DNA of 49,940 bases from assembly GCA_022925895.1 (NCBI GenBank), contig JAKSYS010000471.1, positions 1 to 49,940 of the forward strand, written 5' to 3'. Under the pieces are notes generated by a model, which was not told where the DNA came from, made no database searches, and saw only the letters and a program-made list of their open reading frames with translations. This document shows, in pieces, positions 10,401 to 20,621 of this stretch (the stretch's first letter is position 1; each line of letters opens with the position of its first letter). The DNA comes from Fragilaria crotonensis (lineage: Eukaryota > Bacillariophyta > Fragilariophyceae > Fragilariales > Fragilariaceae). A program made the position numbers and the translations under genes.

Positions 10401-10843
10401 AAATTGTTTTTCCAAGGAAATTTGACACACCATGGATATCATGCAATATGACAAGAGTATTGCACCTAAGTGAATTATGACCAATGTTGAGGTTGATGGA
10501 CAGGATCAGAATGAAATGGTTTGCACCCATCGATGCTATCATGGGAAGATAAATGACGAAGAACGGCTCCAAAGAAGAGTGGTGAACATGGTTGATTTTT
10601 GTTTAGTCTACAGGACGGGGTACGATATCTTCTGTGAAAGCTTGGAGTGGCAGGCGCTGCATTTGAGAAATGGATTATACAATAGACAAATGTACTAGAT
10701 AGCAAACATGGCCAAAAAATGTGTACTACAATGCAATTTAGAAATCATAATGTACTATATTGCAATACCGTACAAAACTAGATAGAGGGTCATTGTACTT
10801 TATAATCTTTAAACTTATTTATGGACTAAATTGCAATTTCCCC
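10401..10843 (-). repeat. Right terminal inverted repeat of the MULE
   Basis: This is the partner of the arm at 5369-5811, the same 443-bp length and nearly identical. The target duplication TATATAATA follows at 10844-10852. Confidence 0.95.
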
Positions 10844-11036
10844 TATATAATAATGATGATATGATACGCACTACTAGCGTACCGGAATCATACTGTCGGA
10901 CTCTGGACTCTGGACTGCACGCCTCATGCATTCGATCACGTTTGGGTCATTTGGCGGACGAGGAGGCAAGTCGATGTCTCAAAGTGCATGTATTGTCCAC
11001 TTATTACAGAGCCGTTTCACAAACAAACCAATCACC

Positions 11037-11782
11037 ATGCGAATTCCGGCGTTGATCGTCCTCCTCTTGGCATCCGCTGTTCATGGAGAAGTCCTTAGCT
11101 TGAATGAGGCAAACTATGCTGAAGCGACTGCCGGAAAAACCGTATTTCTCAAGGTATGACCGCGAACGACCGTGTGCTGCAGTTGGAGCATTGGAATTAC
11201 GGGATGATACTCACGCCGCACTGCCCTTTCTAATAGTTCTTCGCTCCATGGTGTGGACACTGCAAAGCCATGGCACCCGCTTGGGAGCAACTGGCAAACG
11301 ACTGGGCTGGTCATGACGTCGGTCTCGTGGCTGAGGTGGATTGCACAGCTGCGGCGGGGCTTTGTCAGGATTTCGAGGTGCAAGGATACCCAACCCTGTT
11401 CTATGGCGACCCAGCGGCTCCCGAGGTCTATGATGGTGGCCGAGACTATGATTCCCTGGCAGAATTTGCGAAGGAGCATATAGGCAGAGCTCTTTGTTCT
11501 GTCTACAAAACGGATGCCTGCACTGACGAGCAAAAGCTCGCCATAGCTGACTTCGAACGTAGATCGCTCTCGGATTTGAGCGCGTCATTGGAAGAAATTG
11601 AAAATGCGGCAGAAGCCGAAGAAAAAGCTTTCGATGAACTAGTTGAAAAGATGCAGGAGGAGTACGAAAGAGTGGTTGCCGCATACAACGAAAAGGTCGA
11701 CGAGATTCGCAGCAAGTCAAACTACCATCTCTTGCGAGCTGTTGTCAGCAAGAAGGAAGATGAGGATCGGAGTGAGCTTTAG
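11037..11782 (+). CDS. PDI-like thioredoxin-domain protein, copy A
   Basis: Exon 1 is 11037-11153 and exon 2 is 11237-11782, with an 83-nt intron (GTATGA...AATAG) in phase 0. The 220-residue product starts with a signal peptide (MRIPALIVLLLASAVHG). One thioredoxin domain follows, with the classic protein disulfide isomerase active site FFAPWCGHC (Cys45, Cys48), the cis-Pro motif GYPTLF and a C-terminal helical, Glu-rich coiled-coil-like tail. It ends in RSEL, which loosely resembles an ER-retention tetrapeptide. The role is probably thiol-disulfide exchange on secreted proteins in the ER. It is shorter than classical PDI, which has two catalytic domains. A paralogue lies 2.2 kb downstream on the same strand. 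Confidence 0.9.
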
Positions 11783-14036
11783 GTTGGATGCAAAGCATTC
11801 TGTTTGCCAACGTGAGGGCGAAAGAAGTCGGTCAACGGTTGGATTCATGCTGTGTTAATGTAGGCTATGTCACATTTCATTTTCGTTGCTCTCCTAGACA
11901 TGTCGTTGCGACTGTAGCATTTGACCTTCCGCGAACACCTTGATGACTTAAGTGCACGCACCCTTAAGAATGTCTGTACTCTGGATCTCTTCACAATTGT
12001 CGCCAAAGCATACATACTGGGACGCCTAGCGGGCACTTCCAGGCGTCCAACCAGGAAACAGGTCGAAATGGCCTTGGGGATCGAACTCCGCACGGCATGC
12101 ACTCGCAATACAACCCGGTAATTTGCTGTTCCTAACGAAAGGAGAGGTCCCAAACTGCTACACTTAGGCCATATATAGAACCGAATGTCAGGGTAGCCTA
12201 CCACGAGCCCAGTTGGCATGGAAACAGACAGAGCCTCGAGCTCACGACGGCACAAGAGACGAATGTTGGTTGCAATATCATCCACGCAGTCGGGATATTC
12301 TCCTAGGTAATCCTGATGAATGGAGTCTCGCTTCAATTCGTTGTTAATGTATCCATAAAAAGGACTGCAAACCGTCTCAGGAGTTGAAAGTATTTTTTCT
12401 TGGTTTAAGCACTCTGAAGGTCCTTGGCGTCAGACCGATTGACATGCTTAATTTCAACGAAAAACCAGGTTGATTTCCGGTTTCTGCCATGAGTAGTAAC
12501 ATATCATTATTTGACGTCATAGGCAAAGGTGTTGAAGATGCGCAATAGTGATGTTGTTTACGCTGAGCAGATGTCAGATCATTTGTTTTTATGTCTCAGA
12601 CCAGATTGCTGGCATGCAGCTTAAACGTACTACAGTAGCTCATGTGCAGGACAGCTCCAATGGGTTGTATAGATATACAACTTTTGGCCCTTTGTAGGAA
12701 ACGTTTTCATCAACAAACACAAGGTACCATTTTTTCGTCAACCAAATACAGACTGGTAGTAATTGCACTATTTTTGTGAGGACCTGATCACTATCGCGAA
12801 TCAACAAGACGTACTTCTGGTGGGGACTACATCGTTACCCTCTGCCACTACGATCCTACAGCCTTCATCCTTAAACTAACCTCTCTTACCAGCGGAGAAG
12901 GAATAACTTGCTACTCATCCACGAAACCAACTGCTGGAGTAAGTCATCGATTCTGCTGGCCTGGGTCATATTGAGGAGTTGAGTTACAGCTGTGGCACTG
13001 CCTGAGGATGGGGGCTGCTGGATTTTTCTGAAGTCACCAATGGCCTCACAGGGCTTCAATGCAAATTATCAATTCATCTCATTTTCCAGATGACTTGATA
13101 AATACTCCGAGTTTAAGAGTAGCAGCTTCTGAAGCAAAATCTACGTTTCCATGCAATGATTTCCTAGCTAGTGCTTAATGAGACAAGACACCAAGGGCAT
13201 AGCTACAATTGGAAATCAAGGCGTTAGACATAATCCCAAGTCTCCTCTCAAATTTTGGTGTGTTCCTCACCGACGTGAAAGGCTCTACACAATTGGTCAT
13301 CATTACATGATGCTGAACCAACAGGTTAGACCAGCATGCCACAACTTGCCAAGAGGATTGCCATCCATCATCATTTGTCCCAACTGAAACACAAAAATAG
13401 CTCATTCCTGCTGTTCTCTTCTTCGGTAGTTATCCTGGTGGTAAGTGTTGGGAGTTCTGGTTCACGTTGCCGACACTCAGTCAGCCTTGAGTTATTGCAG
13501 CAGGTATGATGATAGGGTCAGGCCCCAATTTTCTGGAATAGGGCCAGGCCTCAATTTTCTGGAATGGCTCCGGTGCTTCCTGTTGAGTCCCTCCCATGAA
13601 CTAGCCTGTTTGCTATCCAATGCCCAGCCAGTCTTCAACTGCATGACAGCTTTATGAATTCTACAGTTGTTATTGGCTGTGGGGAGGGGCGATTTATCTA
13701 TTTCCTCGACTGCATTATCATGTCTGCGTCTCCACCAAAGTTTGAAAACTCATTTCATGATTTTGACAACTAAAAAGCTATAAATAATTATTCAAACTAG
13801 GCAAATAATGTAATTTTTCTTGATTAGTAGATTTTTCACGGAGTAATTCGAATTCCGTGTGCACGTGTCGATCAAATGATCAAACACCGGACACCAGACG
13901 TATATTCGCTCGTCGCCATGCCTTCTCTCTCTTTTTTTTGCGGGGGGACAGGAGGATTCTGACGATTGACGGGAGCTTCGCAAGGAGTCGTACATTTTCG
14001 ATCGTGCTGCTTTTGGGCAACACCGCTGTCATGATC
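11783..14036. other. 2.25-kb spacer between the PDI-like paralogues
   Basis: I see no convincing gene. Open frames at 11845-12336 (minus) and 13175-13405 have no family features. An imperfect direct duplication of about 26 bp (AATTTTCTGGAAT with flanks) lies at 13522-13566. GTAC density is low compared with other spacers in this window. Confidence 0.5.
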
Positions 14037-14796
14037 ATGCAATTTACCGCTTTGATCGTCCTCCTTTTGGCATCCGCTGCTCAAGCAGAAGTCCTTAGCT
14101 TGACTGAGGCGAACTTCGCTCAAGAGACTGCTGGGAAAACCGTATTCATCAAGGTACGACGGCGAACAACTGGTCCATTAGAAGAATCCATTGTGATGAC
14201 GCAGACAGAAACTAACAAAAGCTGCGCCTTTTTGACTAGTTCTTCGCTCCATGGTGTGGTCACTGTCAAGCCTTGGCGCCTACTTGGGAGCGTCTGGCGG
14301 AAGATTGGGTTGGCCATGAAGTTGGTCTTGTGGCGGAGGTCGATTGCACAGTTGCCGAGTCCTTGTGCGAGGACTTTCAGGTTCAAGGATACCCCACTCT
14401 GTTCTACGGCGATCCATTGGCTCCCGAGACTTATGCTGGCGACCTTGAGTATGAAGCGCTCTCGGAATTCGCGAAGGAGAACATTGCGAAGCCTATTTGT
14501 TCCGTCCACAAGACTGAATTTTGCTCTGACGAAGAAAAACTTGTTATCGCTGAGCTTGAAGGACTATCCCTCACTGATGTGACCGCTAAATTGAACGAAA
14601 TTGAAAAGGCTGCTGCAGATGAGCAGGCAATTTTGATGAACAAGTTCAAAAGCTTCAGGCAGAGTACGAAAAAGCGATGGCTGCTTACACAGCTAAAATC
14701 GACGAGATTCAAACCAAGAACAACTTCAAGTTCGTGAAAGCTGTCGTCAACAAGAAGGAAGGGGAGGCTGGAAGCGACGTTCGGGATGAGTTTTAA
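14037..14796 (+). CDS. PDI-like thioredoxin-domain protein, copy B, frameshifted near the C-terminus
   Basis: Exon 1 is 14037-14153 and exon 2 starts at 14240, with an 86-nt intron (GTACGA...ACTAG) at exactly the same codon as in copy A. Exon 1 is also the same length (39 codons). An ATG two codons upstream (14031) is an alternative start. The product has a signal peptide (MQFTALIVLLLASAAQA), FFAPWCGHC and GYPTLF as in copy A. Near 14652 the frame shifts. The direct frame stops at 14737 with an unrelated tail, while the +1 frame continues the family coiled-coil (KLQAEYEKAMAAYTAKIDEI) to a stop at 14794-14796, ending RDEF. One missing base explains this. It could be real or an assembly error. 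The catalytic domain is intact in either case. Confidence 0.82.
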
Positions 14797-15034
14797 GTTG
14801 GATGTTCGAACATGATGTGTGTCTAAGTTCGGAGCAACGAGAACGGTTTCTAGACCTAAAAAACTCTAAGCCTGCGTTGATGTTGACTATGACACTTTCA
14901 TGTACATTTCGAATCCATACTCCATACTCTGGACTTAGCGACGCGGCGCTAATTCGATTTAAGAGTGTAGTGCTTGTAGACTATACTGCTATAGTATTTG
15001 ACATCTTCACAGGTTATGGTGACGGATAGCGCGC

Positions 15035-16548
15035 TTACTTCTTGGCAACAAGGTTGTCAATGATGGAGTAGAGGAGAACTCCTCCAATTCCAATGGAGCA
15101 ACCGAGCAACTTGATGGGATCGAGAGATTCTCCCAAGACAAGAGCAACACCGACGATAACAATGACACGCTTGGCAGTGTTAGCGACGGACTGTGTAACG
15201 GCACCAGTCTTCTTGAGAGTCATGGTGGCGAGCTCATTGTATCCGTAGAACCAAAGGCCGGAGGCAACAAGGTTGACCCAAACGGCAGGAGAAGTCTTCG
15301 CCAAGTTAACGAATTCACCCATACGGGATCCCTCCTGGACAATCATCACAGGGATGGCCATTAGGAATCCAAGAATAGTGGTGAGTGCAAACTGGTTTCC
15401 AACAGAACCCATGCGGTCCTTGAGCCCTGGGGTTTCCATGAGCTTCTTGTTCTCGTTACCCTTGAAGGCAGCGAACAAGTTGGCAGTGCAGGCGGCAATG
15501 AGGGCCGACACAGCGAAGTCAAGCTCCTTGACCGAGGCAAGAATCACACCGCCGATGACAACAGGAAGGCAGAGCCACTTGGCCTTTGAGACAGGCTTCT
15601 TGTATACGAACTGAGCAAGGACGGCTGCGAATGCAGGCTCAGCGGCCTTGACAATCTGAGCAAAGGAGACGGCACCAGCACCCATGGCAAAGACAGACGC
15701 ACTGTGAGCACCCATGAAGCAGAAAGCAACAGGAAGCATCTTGATGATGTCGTCCTTGGTAACCGTGGGCTTTGCGCGAGCGTCAGGTGCGAGCCACATG
15801 AAGATAGCGTAGATCATACCTACTCCAAGCTGAAGGGTGGAGATGGTCATTGGGAAACCAGTCTTTCCTCCAGCCGCCTTCAAGGCAAGCTTGTTGGTGA
15901 TGTTATACTTCGTTCGGAGGGATTCTGTGAGTTCATAACGCAATTTCAAGGTTTTTTTTCGTCGGCCGTGTACGTACATAGTAATTTCCGACATACCAGA
16001 AAACGAAATAGAGAATAAGACCGATGTCAATTCCAAGTCCCTTGGTGGTGGCGGCAGCGGCACCACCACGAGCCTCGATGGCATCACCGGCAGCCTCTCC
16101 CAACGCCTGTATAAGGACCCCAAAAAAGCGAAATTTTGTGAGGGGCAGGATCACGATGTGCAAAGATTCTGTCCGGGTGTCACCAGTTTCCGGTTATGCG
16201 AACGGTTACGGTGAATCTTGGGTGTCACGTGGTAATTGGTGGCCATGTTATGAATTCAAGGTAATCAAGTAAATCAAGAGGCCTGAAAGGCGAGGTTATC
16301 ACCAGGAATCGCAACAAATCGTACAATCCTATGGTAGCGCAATTGCAATGCGCGATATCAACAGAGGATAGTTGTGTTTTACTTACCACTGAGTTGAGTC
16401 GGTTGCCCTGCAAGTCGATGGGCTTAACCATTGGCATACCGCCCTTCTTGGCAGTCTGGATGACCGACCTAACTCCATGGTTGAGGCCGAAGGCGCTGAC
16501 AGCCGACGCGCAAAAGGTAACGAAAACGAGAGTGGAAGCGACCTTCAT
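15035..16548 (-). CDS. TPT: Plastid triose-phosphate/phosphate translocator (TPT family)
   Basis: Three exons on the minus strand (16548-16387, 16106-15978, 15907-15035) join in phase 0 to 387 residues. The introns are 280 and 70 nt, with donors GTAAGT and GTACGT. Exon 1 encodes a signal peptide ending ASAVSAFGLNHG, i.e. an A-F cleavage context like the ASAFAP motif of diatom plastid preproteins, followed by a basic transit-like region. The mature part is a drug/metabolite-transporter-fold protein with about ten membrane helices. It carries the hallmarks of plant phosphate translocators: WYVGNYYYNITNKLALK, FAQIVKAAEPAFAAVL and TKRVIVIVGVALVLGE-like segments with the conserved Lys-Arg pair. 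It exchanges triose phosphates (or related C3 phosphates) for phosphate across plastid membranes. Which of the four envelope membranes cannot be told from sequence. The upstream region carries a CRE-type motif cluster. The exact substrate is inferred. Confidence 0.92.
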
Positions 16549-16680
16549 GGTGGATTTGAAATGTGGTATGGTCCAGGGGTGCGATGGAGTCAAAATGACG
16601 GAGATTTGAGTACTTGATACCAGGAATCTCGATGTATCGGCGGTTGTCCCATTCGTACTAAGGCGTACATGAAAAATGTT

Positions 16681-16897
16681 TGACGTATCCAATACAAGTT
16701 CCCTTCAATGTCACCATTATGTTACGTCACACGTCGAATTGGGGGGGAAAACCGCCAGTAAGTGTTGTGACTTGTGACGTGTTGGATCCACACAACACAC
16801 ACTCACAAATCCGAATACTACAGTATTGTAACTGCAACTAGTACTCAGTGAGATGTGCTAGTACCGTAAGCCCTGACGTGATCGAGAAATGACGTCA
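16681..16897. promoter_or_regulatory. Cluster of five TGACGT (CRE/bZIP-type) sites upstream of the translocator
   Basis: TGACGT or its complement occurs at 16681-16686, 16724-16729, 16775-16780, 16874-16879 and as the palindrome TGACGTCA at 16890-16897. These lie 133 to 349 bp upstream of the translocator ATG. Chance predicts about 0.1 site in this length. In the diatom Phaeodactylum, TGACGT/ACGTCA elements mediate CO2/cAMP response of a carbonic anhydrase promoter through a bZIP factor. A similar role here is inference. The next gene (17398, plus strand) is another possible target. Confidence 0.55.
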
Positions 16898-16960
16898 TGG
16901 AATCCCACTCATTGGAATCTCGATTCAGAATGGCCACAGTAAACTCCTTTTTCACGGTGG

Positions 16961-17338
16961 GAGTACAGAGTACAAATACCAAATACATTACGGTACCCTG
17001 GTACCAGTACTGGAGTACGCGGTCCCTATGGGAACCCTAAAAAAGGGGAAGGTCCTGCTGATGACGGTTTCGAAACTCGAGTGAAGGGAACTACATGTAC
17101 GCATACCGTAATAATTAAATTCTCCTTGTCAGATCCCACGATACAATGTACTCCAGTACTCCTCCTGTTGTCATACACAGTACCGTCTCGTCCCAGGAGT
17201 ACTTCTGTACCAAGGAGGTACGCAGCACCAGTCCGTGTATACAGTCGACCGGGACTGTACGTAACGTACTATGAGTGTATCTTTTTATCTTTTCTTGTTG
17301 CAATGTAGTATTCCTACTCCAGCTACTGGTACTGTACT
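16961..17338. repeat. GTAC-rich micro-repeat tract
   Basis: I count 17 GTAC tetranucleotides in 378 bp (about 1.5 expected), mostly in contexts such as CCAGTACTGGAGTAC and GGTACCAGTAC. The tract lies between the divergent translocator and small-protein genes. Confidence 0.7.
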
Positions 17339-17397
17339 CTCAACTAGTAGAGAGCTACACCAGTAGAGTAGGCTACAATCACCAAAAAATTGCGACA

Positions 17398-17846
17398 ATG
17401 GCGCTCTCCCTGCTCAACTTCTTCGTGTGGAAAAAAGAGGTAAGTGCGAAAGGGATCGAATGGGCCATTCCAACCGATTATCAGCATTTGAAGCGTAAAG
17501 CAACCAGATGATTTAGCTTTGCCATTCTGAGTCCATTGGCCATTCGTAGTAGCACTCAAATATTGAATGCAATTTCTTTCTTCAGGATGCCAGAGTGCCC
17601 TTCATCATTGCCGACTGTATCATAATCGGTGTGCTTCATTTCTTTGAACATCGCGCGAAGGTCCACAAGGCGGCAATCAAGACTGCAGAAAACGCTCATC
17701 GTGAAGACGACAAAAAGACGAGCCTTGCCCTCAAGAAGGCACAGCGTGATGAGCAGCGACGAGTCCAACAGCAAAATAAATCAGGGCCAAAAGGACCTAC
17801 GACACATATGAACCCTCAGATCAACCAACCAGATAAGACCAAGTAG
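17398..17846 (+). CDS. Small single-pass membrane protein, unknown
   Basis: Exon 1 is 17398-17439 (14 codons). A 146-nt intron (GTAAGT...TTCAG) follows, then exon 2 at 17586-17846. The product has 100 residues. The N-terminus MALSLLNFFVWKKE leads into a hydrophobic segment (VPFIIADCIIIGVLHFF, about residues 18-34) that could be one membrane helix. A highly charged helical region of about 40 residues and a Gln/Asn/Pro-rich tail follow. No known domain is recognised. The very short first exon and clean splice sites support a real gene. Its stop lies 109 bp from the convergent eEFSec stop. Confidence 0.65.
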
Positions 17847-17955
17847 CAAGTGTATTGGTAGTTGATGTGTTGTTCATTCGCACTGGTAACTTGTCGCCAC
17901 CCCGATCCAATTGTGACTACCGGTAGAAGACGACTAAGGGTAGTTATAATCAAAA

Positions 17956-20088
17956 TCATGTGTGTAGCTCGGCCTTAGTTCCAGCCACAGCCGATATACC
18001 ATGCTCAAACGAAACCTTGCATTTGCCAGCTTTGCCGAAGGAACTGACGATCCTGCCTTCCTCGCAGGTACTTGGTATCACGACCTTCGCTCCAGCGTAA
18101 TCTCGTATGTTGACTTCAGGTGTAAAGAATCCACCAATAATGGCCATGCTATGTTTTCCATTCGTCAACGCGTCGCCCTTTAATGAAACAATTTCACCAA
18201 GAGTTATTTTGATTTTCTTTTTCTTCTTCGTCTTCACCTCCATTCGTGTACCAACTTGTTCTGCTGGTAGGAGAATGTCCTGGTGCATTCCTTTCGTTTC
18301 ATCATGAGCGAAACGTTTAAAATTCAAAATTAACGCGTCCCCCTCTTTGGCTTGCGTACCAGCAGGAAACCACACGCGGAATTGACCAGTCGTTCCATAC
18401 GAGCCCTTGATTTCACCCACGTCACCAGCTTCTGTCAGGAGCTTCATCCCAGTGAAAATTTTCATATTTGTCTCCTTCTTGAACAGATTATCACCAAAAA
18501 TTTCGTACCGCACCACCTCCTGGTCGCAGTCACGACGAAAGGGATCGCCCAGCTTTGACACGACACCTCGCTTCTCTTTCAGAGTATAGATCTTCAATCG
18601 AGCCGAGTCCACGGCAGGGTCCACCTTTTCGATCAGTCGTCCAGCAAACGCGAGTCGACATGAAGTTGACGACGCGGCGTCGGCATCCATGTCTAGTCGA
18701 GAGCCTATTATAAGACTGTCAAGCGGGCAATATATTGGTGTTTGAAAGTCGAGCAAAGCCCAATGCAGTAGATTTCTCGCGCCCCGGTCGCCATCCAATC
18801 TTTCCAACATCTGATCTTGGTGGATGAAATCCTCATTGAAGTCAAACTTCAATCTAGGCAACCCCGCCATGTCGGCATCGCCACCCAGCGAGGAGTTTCC
18901 AAGGAGACATTTTGATTTTCTGCCTTTCCGTGATGCCTCTTCATTTGTTTCCAATTCGCTTTCAACAGTGTCATTCGACTCCGCCAACTCACGAGCGCCC
19001 CAAAAGGTGACTGTGGCCATAATTGTTGTGTGACCGACAGAGATATGAAACTTTGCACCACATTTCAATGTCCCGGGGAAGTACGACACCTTGCGTACCA
19101 AAGCGATGGCTCCTTTAAGCAGTTGTACAGCACCGGGAGATGCGGCAAAACCACGTTCAAGCAGATTGGGATCAAAATTGGAGACGCAGATACCGGCCCG
19201 ATCGCCCTGCCGTATGCACTGAACCTTACGACGAAACATTTGGATGCTCTTGACTTTTCGGTCGAAGCCAAGAGTTGGAAATTCTAATGCTTGATTGACA
19301 GCAATACTTCCGCTCAGGACGGTTCCCGTCAACACGGTTCCTTGACCTCGCATCTGAAAGCAGTGATCGATCGAAAAGAAAAAGGAGTCAGACGACCCAC
19401 GCTTTGGAGGCGGAAGCTCTCGTTGCAGGGTTTCAACTAAAACATCGACGTTGACGGTTTCATTTCGACGAACTTCACTACCGTCGACAGCAGCCACCTT
19501 TTCACCACCAACACACGCCGACACGGGGACGATGGTACAATTAGCAAACCGCGTTCCTTCAAGTCGCTTCCAAACTGCCTTCTTGGCGTTCTCGACTTTT
19601 TCCTCTCGTTCGTCTGGTGCAAACATATCAATTTTGTTGAGTGCCACAACGAGGTGCGGCGATGTGAGTTCGGCCAGGACCAAACATTCGGTAGTTTGAG
19701 CCTGCCATCCCTTGAATGCATCGACAAGCAACAGTACCATGTCGATAATCTGTGCGCCGCCGATGATTGTTCGAATCAAGGATGCGTGGCCGGGGCAGTC
19801 TACCAGCGTCATTTGCAATTTGCTGCGCGTATTGGTAGGGCTCATCAGATGAGGAGGCATGTCGAGGAAGAAACATGAGAAACCCAAATCCAATGTCATT
19901 CCACGCTGTCTGGATTCTTTAGATTTGTCGAGTGCGGCAGTCGAAAGTAGTGTCGACAGGGTCTTCACAAGGGACGTCTTGCCCGAGTCCACATGACCTA
20001 AAACACCAACATTAACGTTCAAGACTTCTTCGGGAGCTACAGGTGTGGTGAAGGCTGCTGTAGTGGCGTTCGGTGGTGTAGGTGGCAT
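17956..20088 (-). CDS. EEFSEC: Selenocysteine-specific elongation factor (eEFSec/SelB)
   Basis: Single exon, 710 residues from the ATG at 20088. An in-frame extension upstream offers ATGs at 20190 and 20268, the latter lying in repetitive DNA, so I prefer the start nearest the domain. GTPase motifs are clear: GHVDSGKT (31-38), RQRGMTLDLG (switch I region), DCPGH (97-101), NKID (151-154). After domain 2 comes the long C-terminal region typical of eukaryotic eEFSec, ending in a domain-IV-like beta-rich segment with basic KTKKKKKIKITLG. The protein delivers Sec-tRNA to ribosomes at UGA codons together with SECIS-bound factors, so the organism should make selenoproteins. It is longer than the roughly 600-residue animal protein, with insertions around 410-460. 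GTAC is much rarer here than in the flanking spacers. Confidence 0.95.
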   Translation of the reverse strand: MPPTPPNATTAAFTTPVAPEEVLNVNVGVLGHVDSGKTSLVKTLSTLLSTAALDKSKESRQRGMTLDLGFSCFFLDMPPHLMSPTNTRSKLQMTLVDCPGHASLIRTIIGGAQIIDMVLLLVDAFKGWQAQTTECLVLAELTSPHLVVALNKIDMFAPDEREEKVENAKKAVWKRLEGTRFANCTIVPVSACVGGEKVAAVDGSEVRRNETVNVDVLVETLQRELPPPKRGSSDSFFFSIDHCFQMRGQGTVLTGTVLSGSIAVNQALEFPTLGFDRKVKSIQMFRRKVQCIRQGDRAGICVSNFDPNLLERGFAASPGAVQLLKGAIALVRKVSYFPGTLKCGAKFHISVGHTTIMATVTFWGARELAESNDTVESELETNEEASRKGRKSKCLLGNSSLGGDADMAGLPRLKFDFNEDFIHQDQMLERLDGDRGARNLLHWALLDFQTPIYCPLDSLIIGSRLDMDADAASSTSCRLAFAGRLIEKVDPAVDSARLKIYTLKEKRGVVSKLGDPFRRDCDQEVVRYEIFGDNLFKKETNMKIFTGMKLLTEAGDVGEIKGSYGTTGQFRVWFPAGTQAKEGDALILNFKRFAHDETKGMHQDILLPAEQVGTRMEVKTKKKKKIKITLGEIVSLKGDALTNGKHSMAIIGGFFTPEVNIRDYAGAKVVIPSTCEEGRIVSSFGKAGKCKVSFEHGISAVAGTKAELHT

Positions 20089-20621
20089 GGCACAGTCAGG
20101 GCCAACATGGAACTTGGAACGCACAGAAAACAAGTGGGCGAGGTGACTTCGAACTTCGAACCATTCAGCTGGGACTTCATATCGAATCATCGAATGAAAA
20201 CCTGGGAAAGGTGCTCCGGGAGCTGGGAGAAAAATACTGTACGTATAGTATGTAGTATATAGTAGCACCTGATACTGGCACTGGAGTATGCATTTTAAGC
20301 ATTAAGAAAAAAACAGCGCGATCTGTACTCAGAGTATTATTCGTGTATGGAATGCAAGTACTGGAGTACTATATAATGAAGTACTGTAGTACTCGATTGT
20401 GTATGTGCTCACAGCATATGTACTATGTACGGTCTACCAGTAGATTTTTCCTTATAATACCGGTACTAGTACCGTAAGTCGTACAGAAAAGGACAGCATG
20501 ACAACTGTTCGCATTCGAGCCATGATGGTGGGTTCTGGAGGGGGCGCTTGTCACTTCAAGTTCCGACATTTTCTGTTCCACTCTCAAAATCACACTCCTT
20601 TGTCTCTGGTTGCTATTGAAA
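20089..20621. other. Shared spacer between divergent eEFSec and FSH-like genes
   Basis: This 533-bp region must hold both promoters if the starts are right. GTAC-rich micro-repeats fill about 20230-20480. No other coding signal is seen. Confidence 0.5.

Larger units (their letters stand above)
5369..10843. mobile_element. Mutator-like (MULE) transposon with Ulp1-type protease gene
   Basis: The element begins GGGGAA and ends TTCCCC. It is flanked by an exact 9-bp target duplication, TATATAATA, at 5360-5368 and 10844-10852. Long inverted repeats of 443 bp and a 9-bp duplication are the signature of Mutator-like elements. Inside are a C48/Ulp1-like protease gene, a MULE transposase with its zinc-binding modules, and a small ORF on the opposite strand. 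MULEs carrying a Ulp1-like gene are known from plants. Only 44 bp of host DNA separate this element from the TAA duplication of the Harbinger element to its left. Confidence 0.95.

Noticed and set aside
12060-12130. tRNA-like B-box (GAGTTCGATCCCC) on the minus strand
   Set aside because: No matching T-stem, anticodon arm or acceptor stem can be folded around it.
11845-12336. 163-codon minus-strand open frame
   Set aside because: No domain, no signal peptide, no start context, and composition like the surrounding non-coding DNA.
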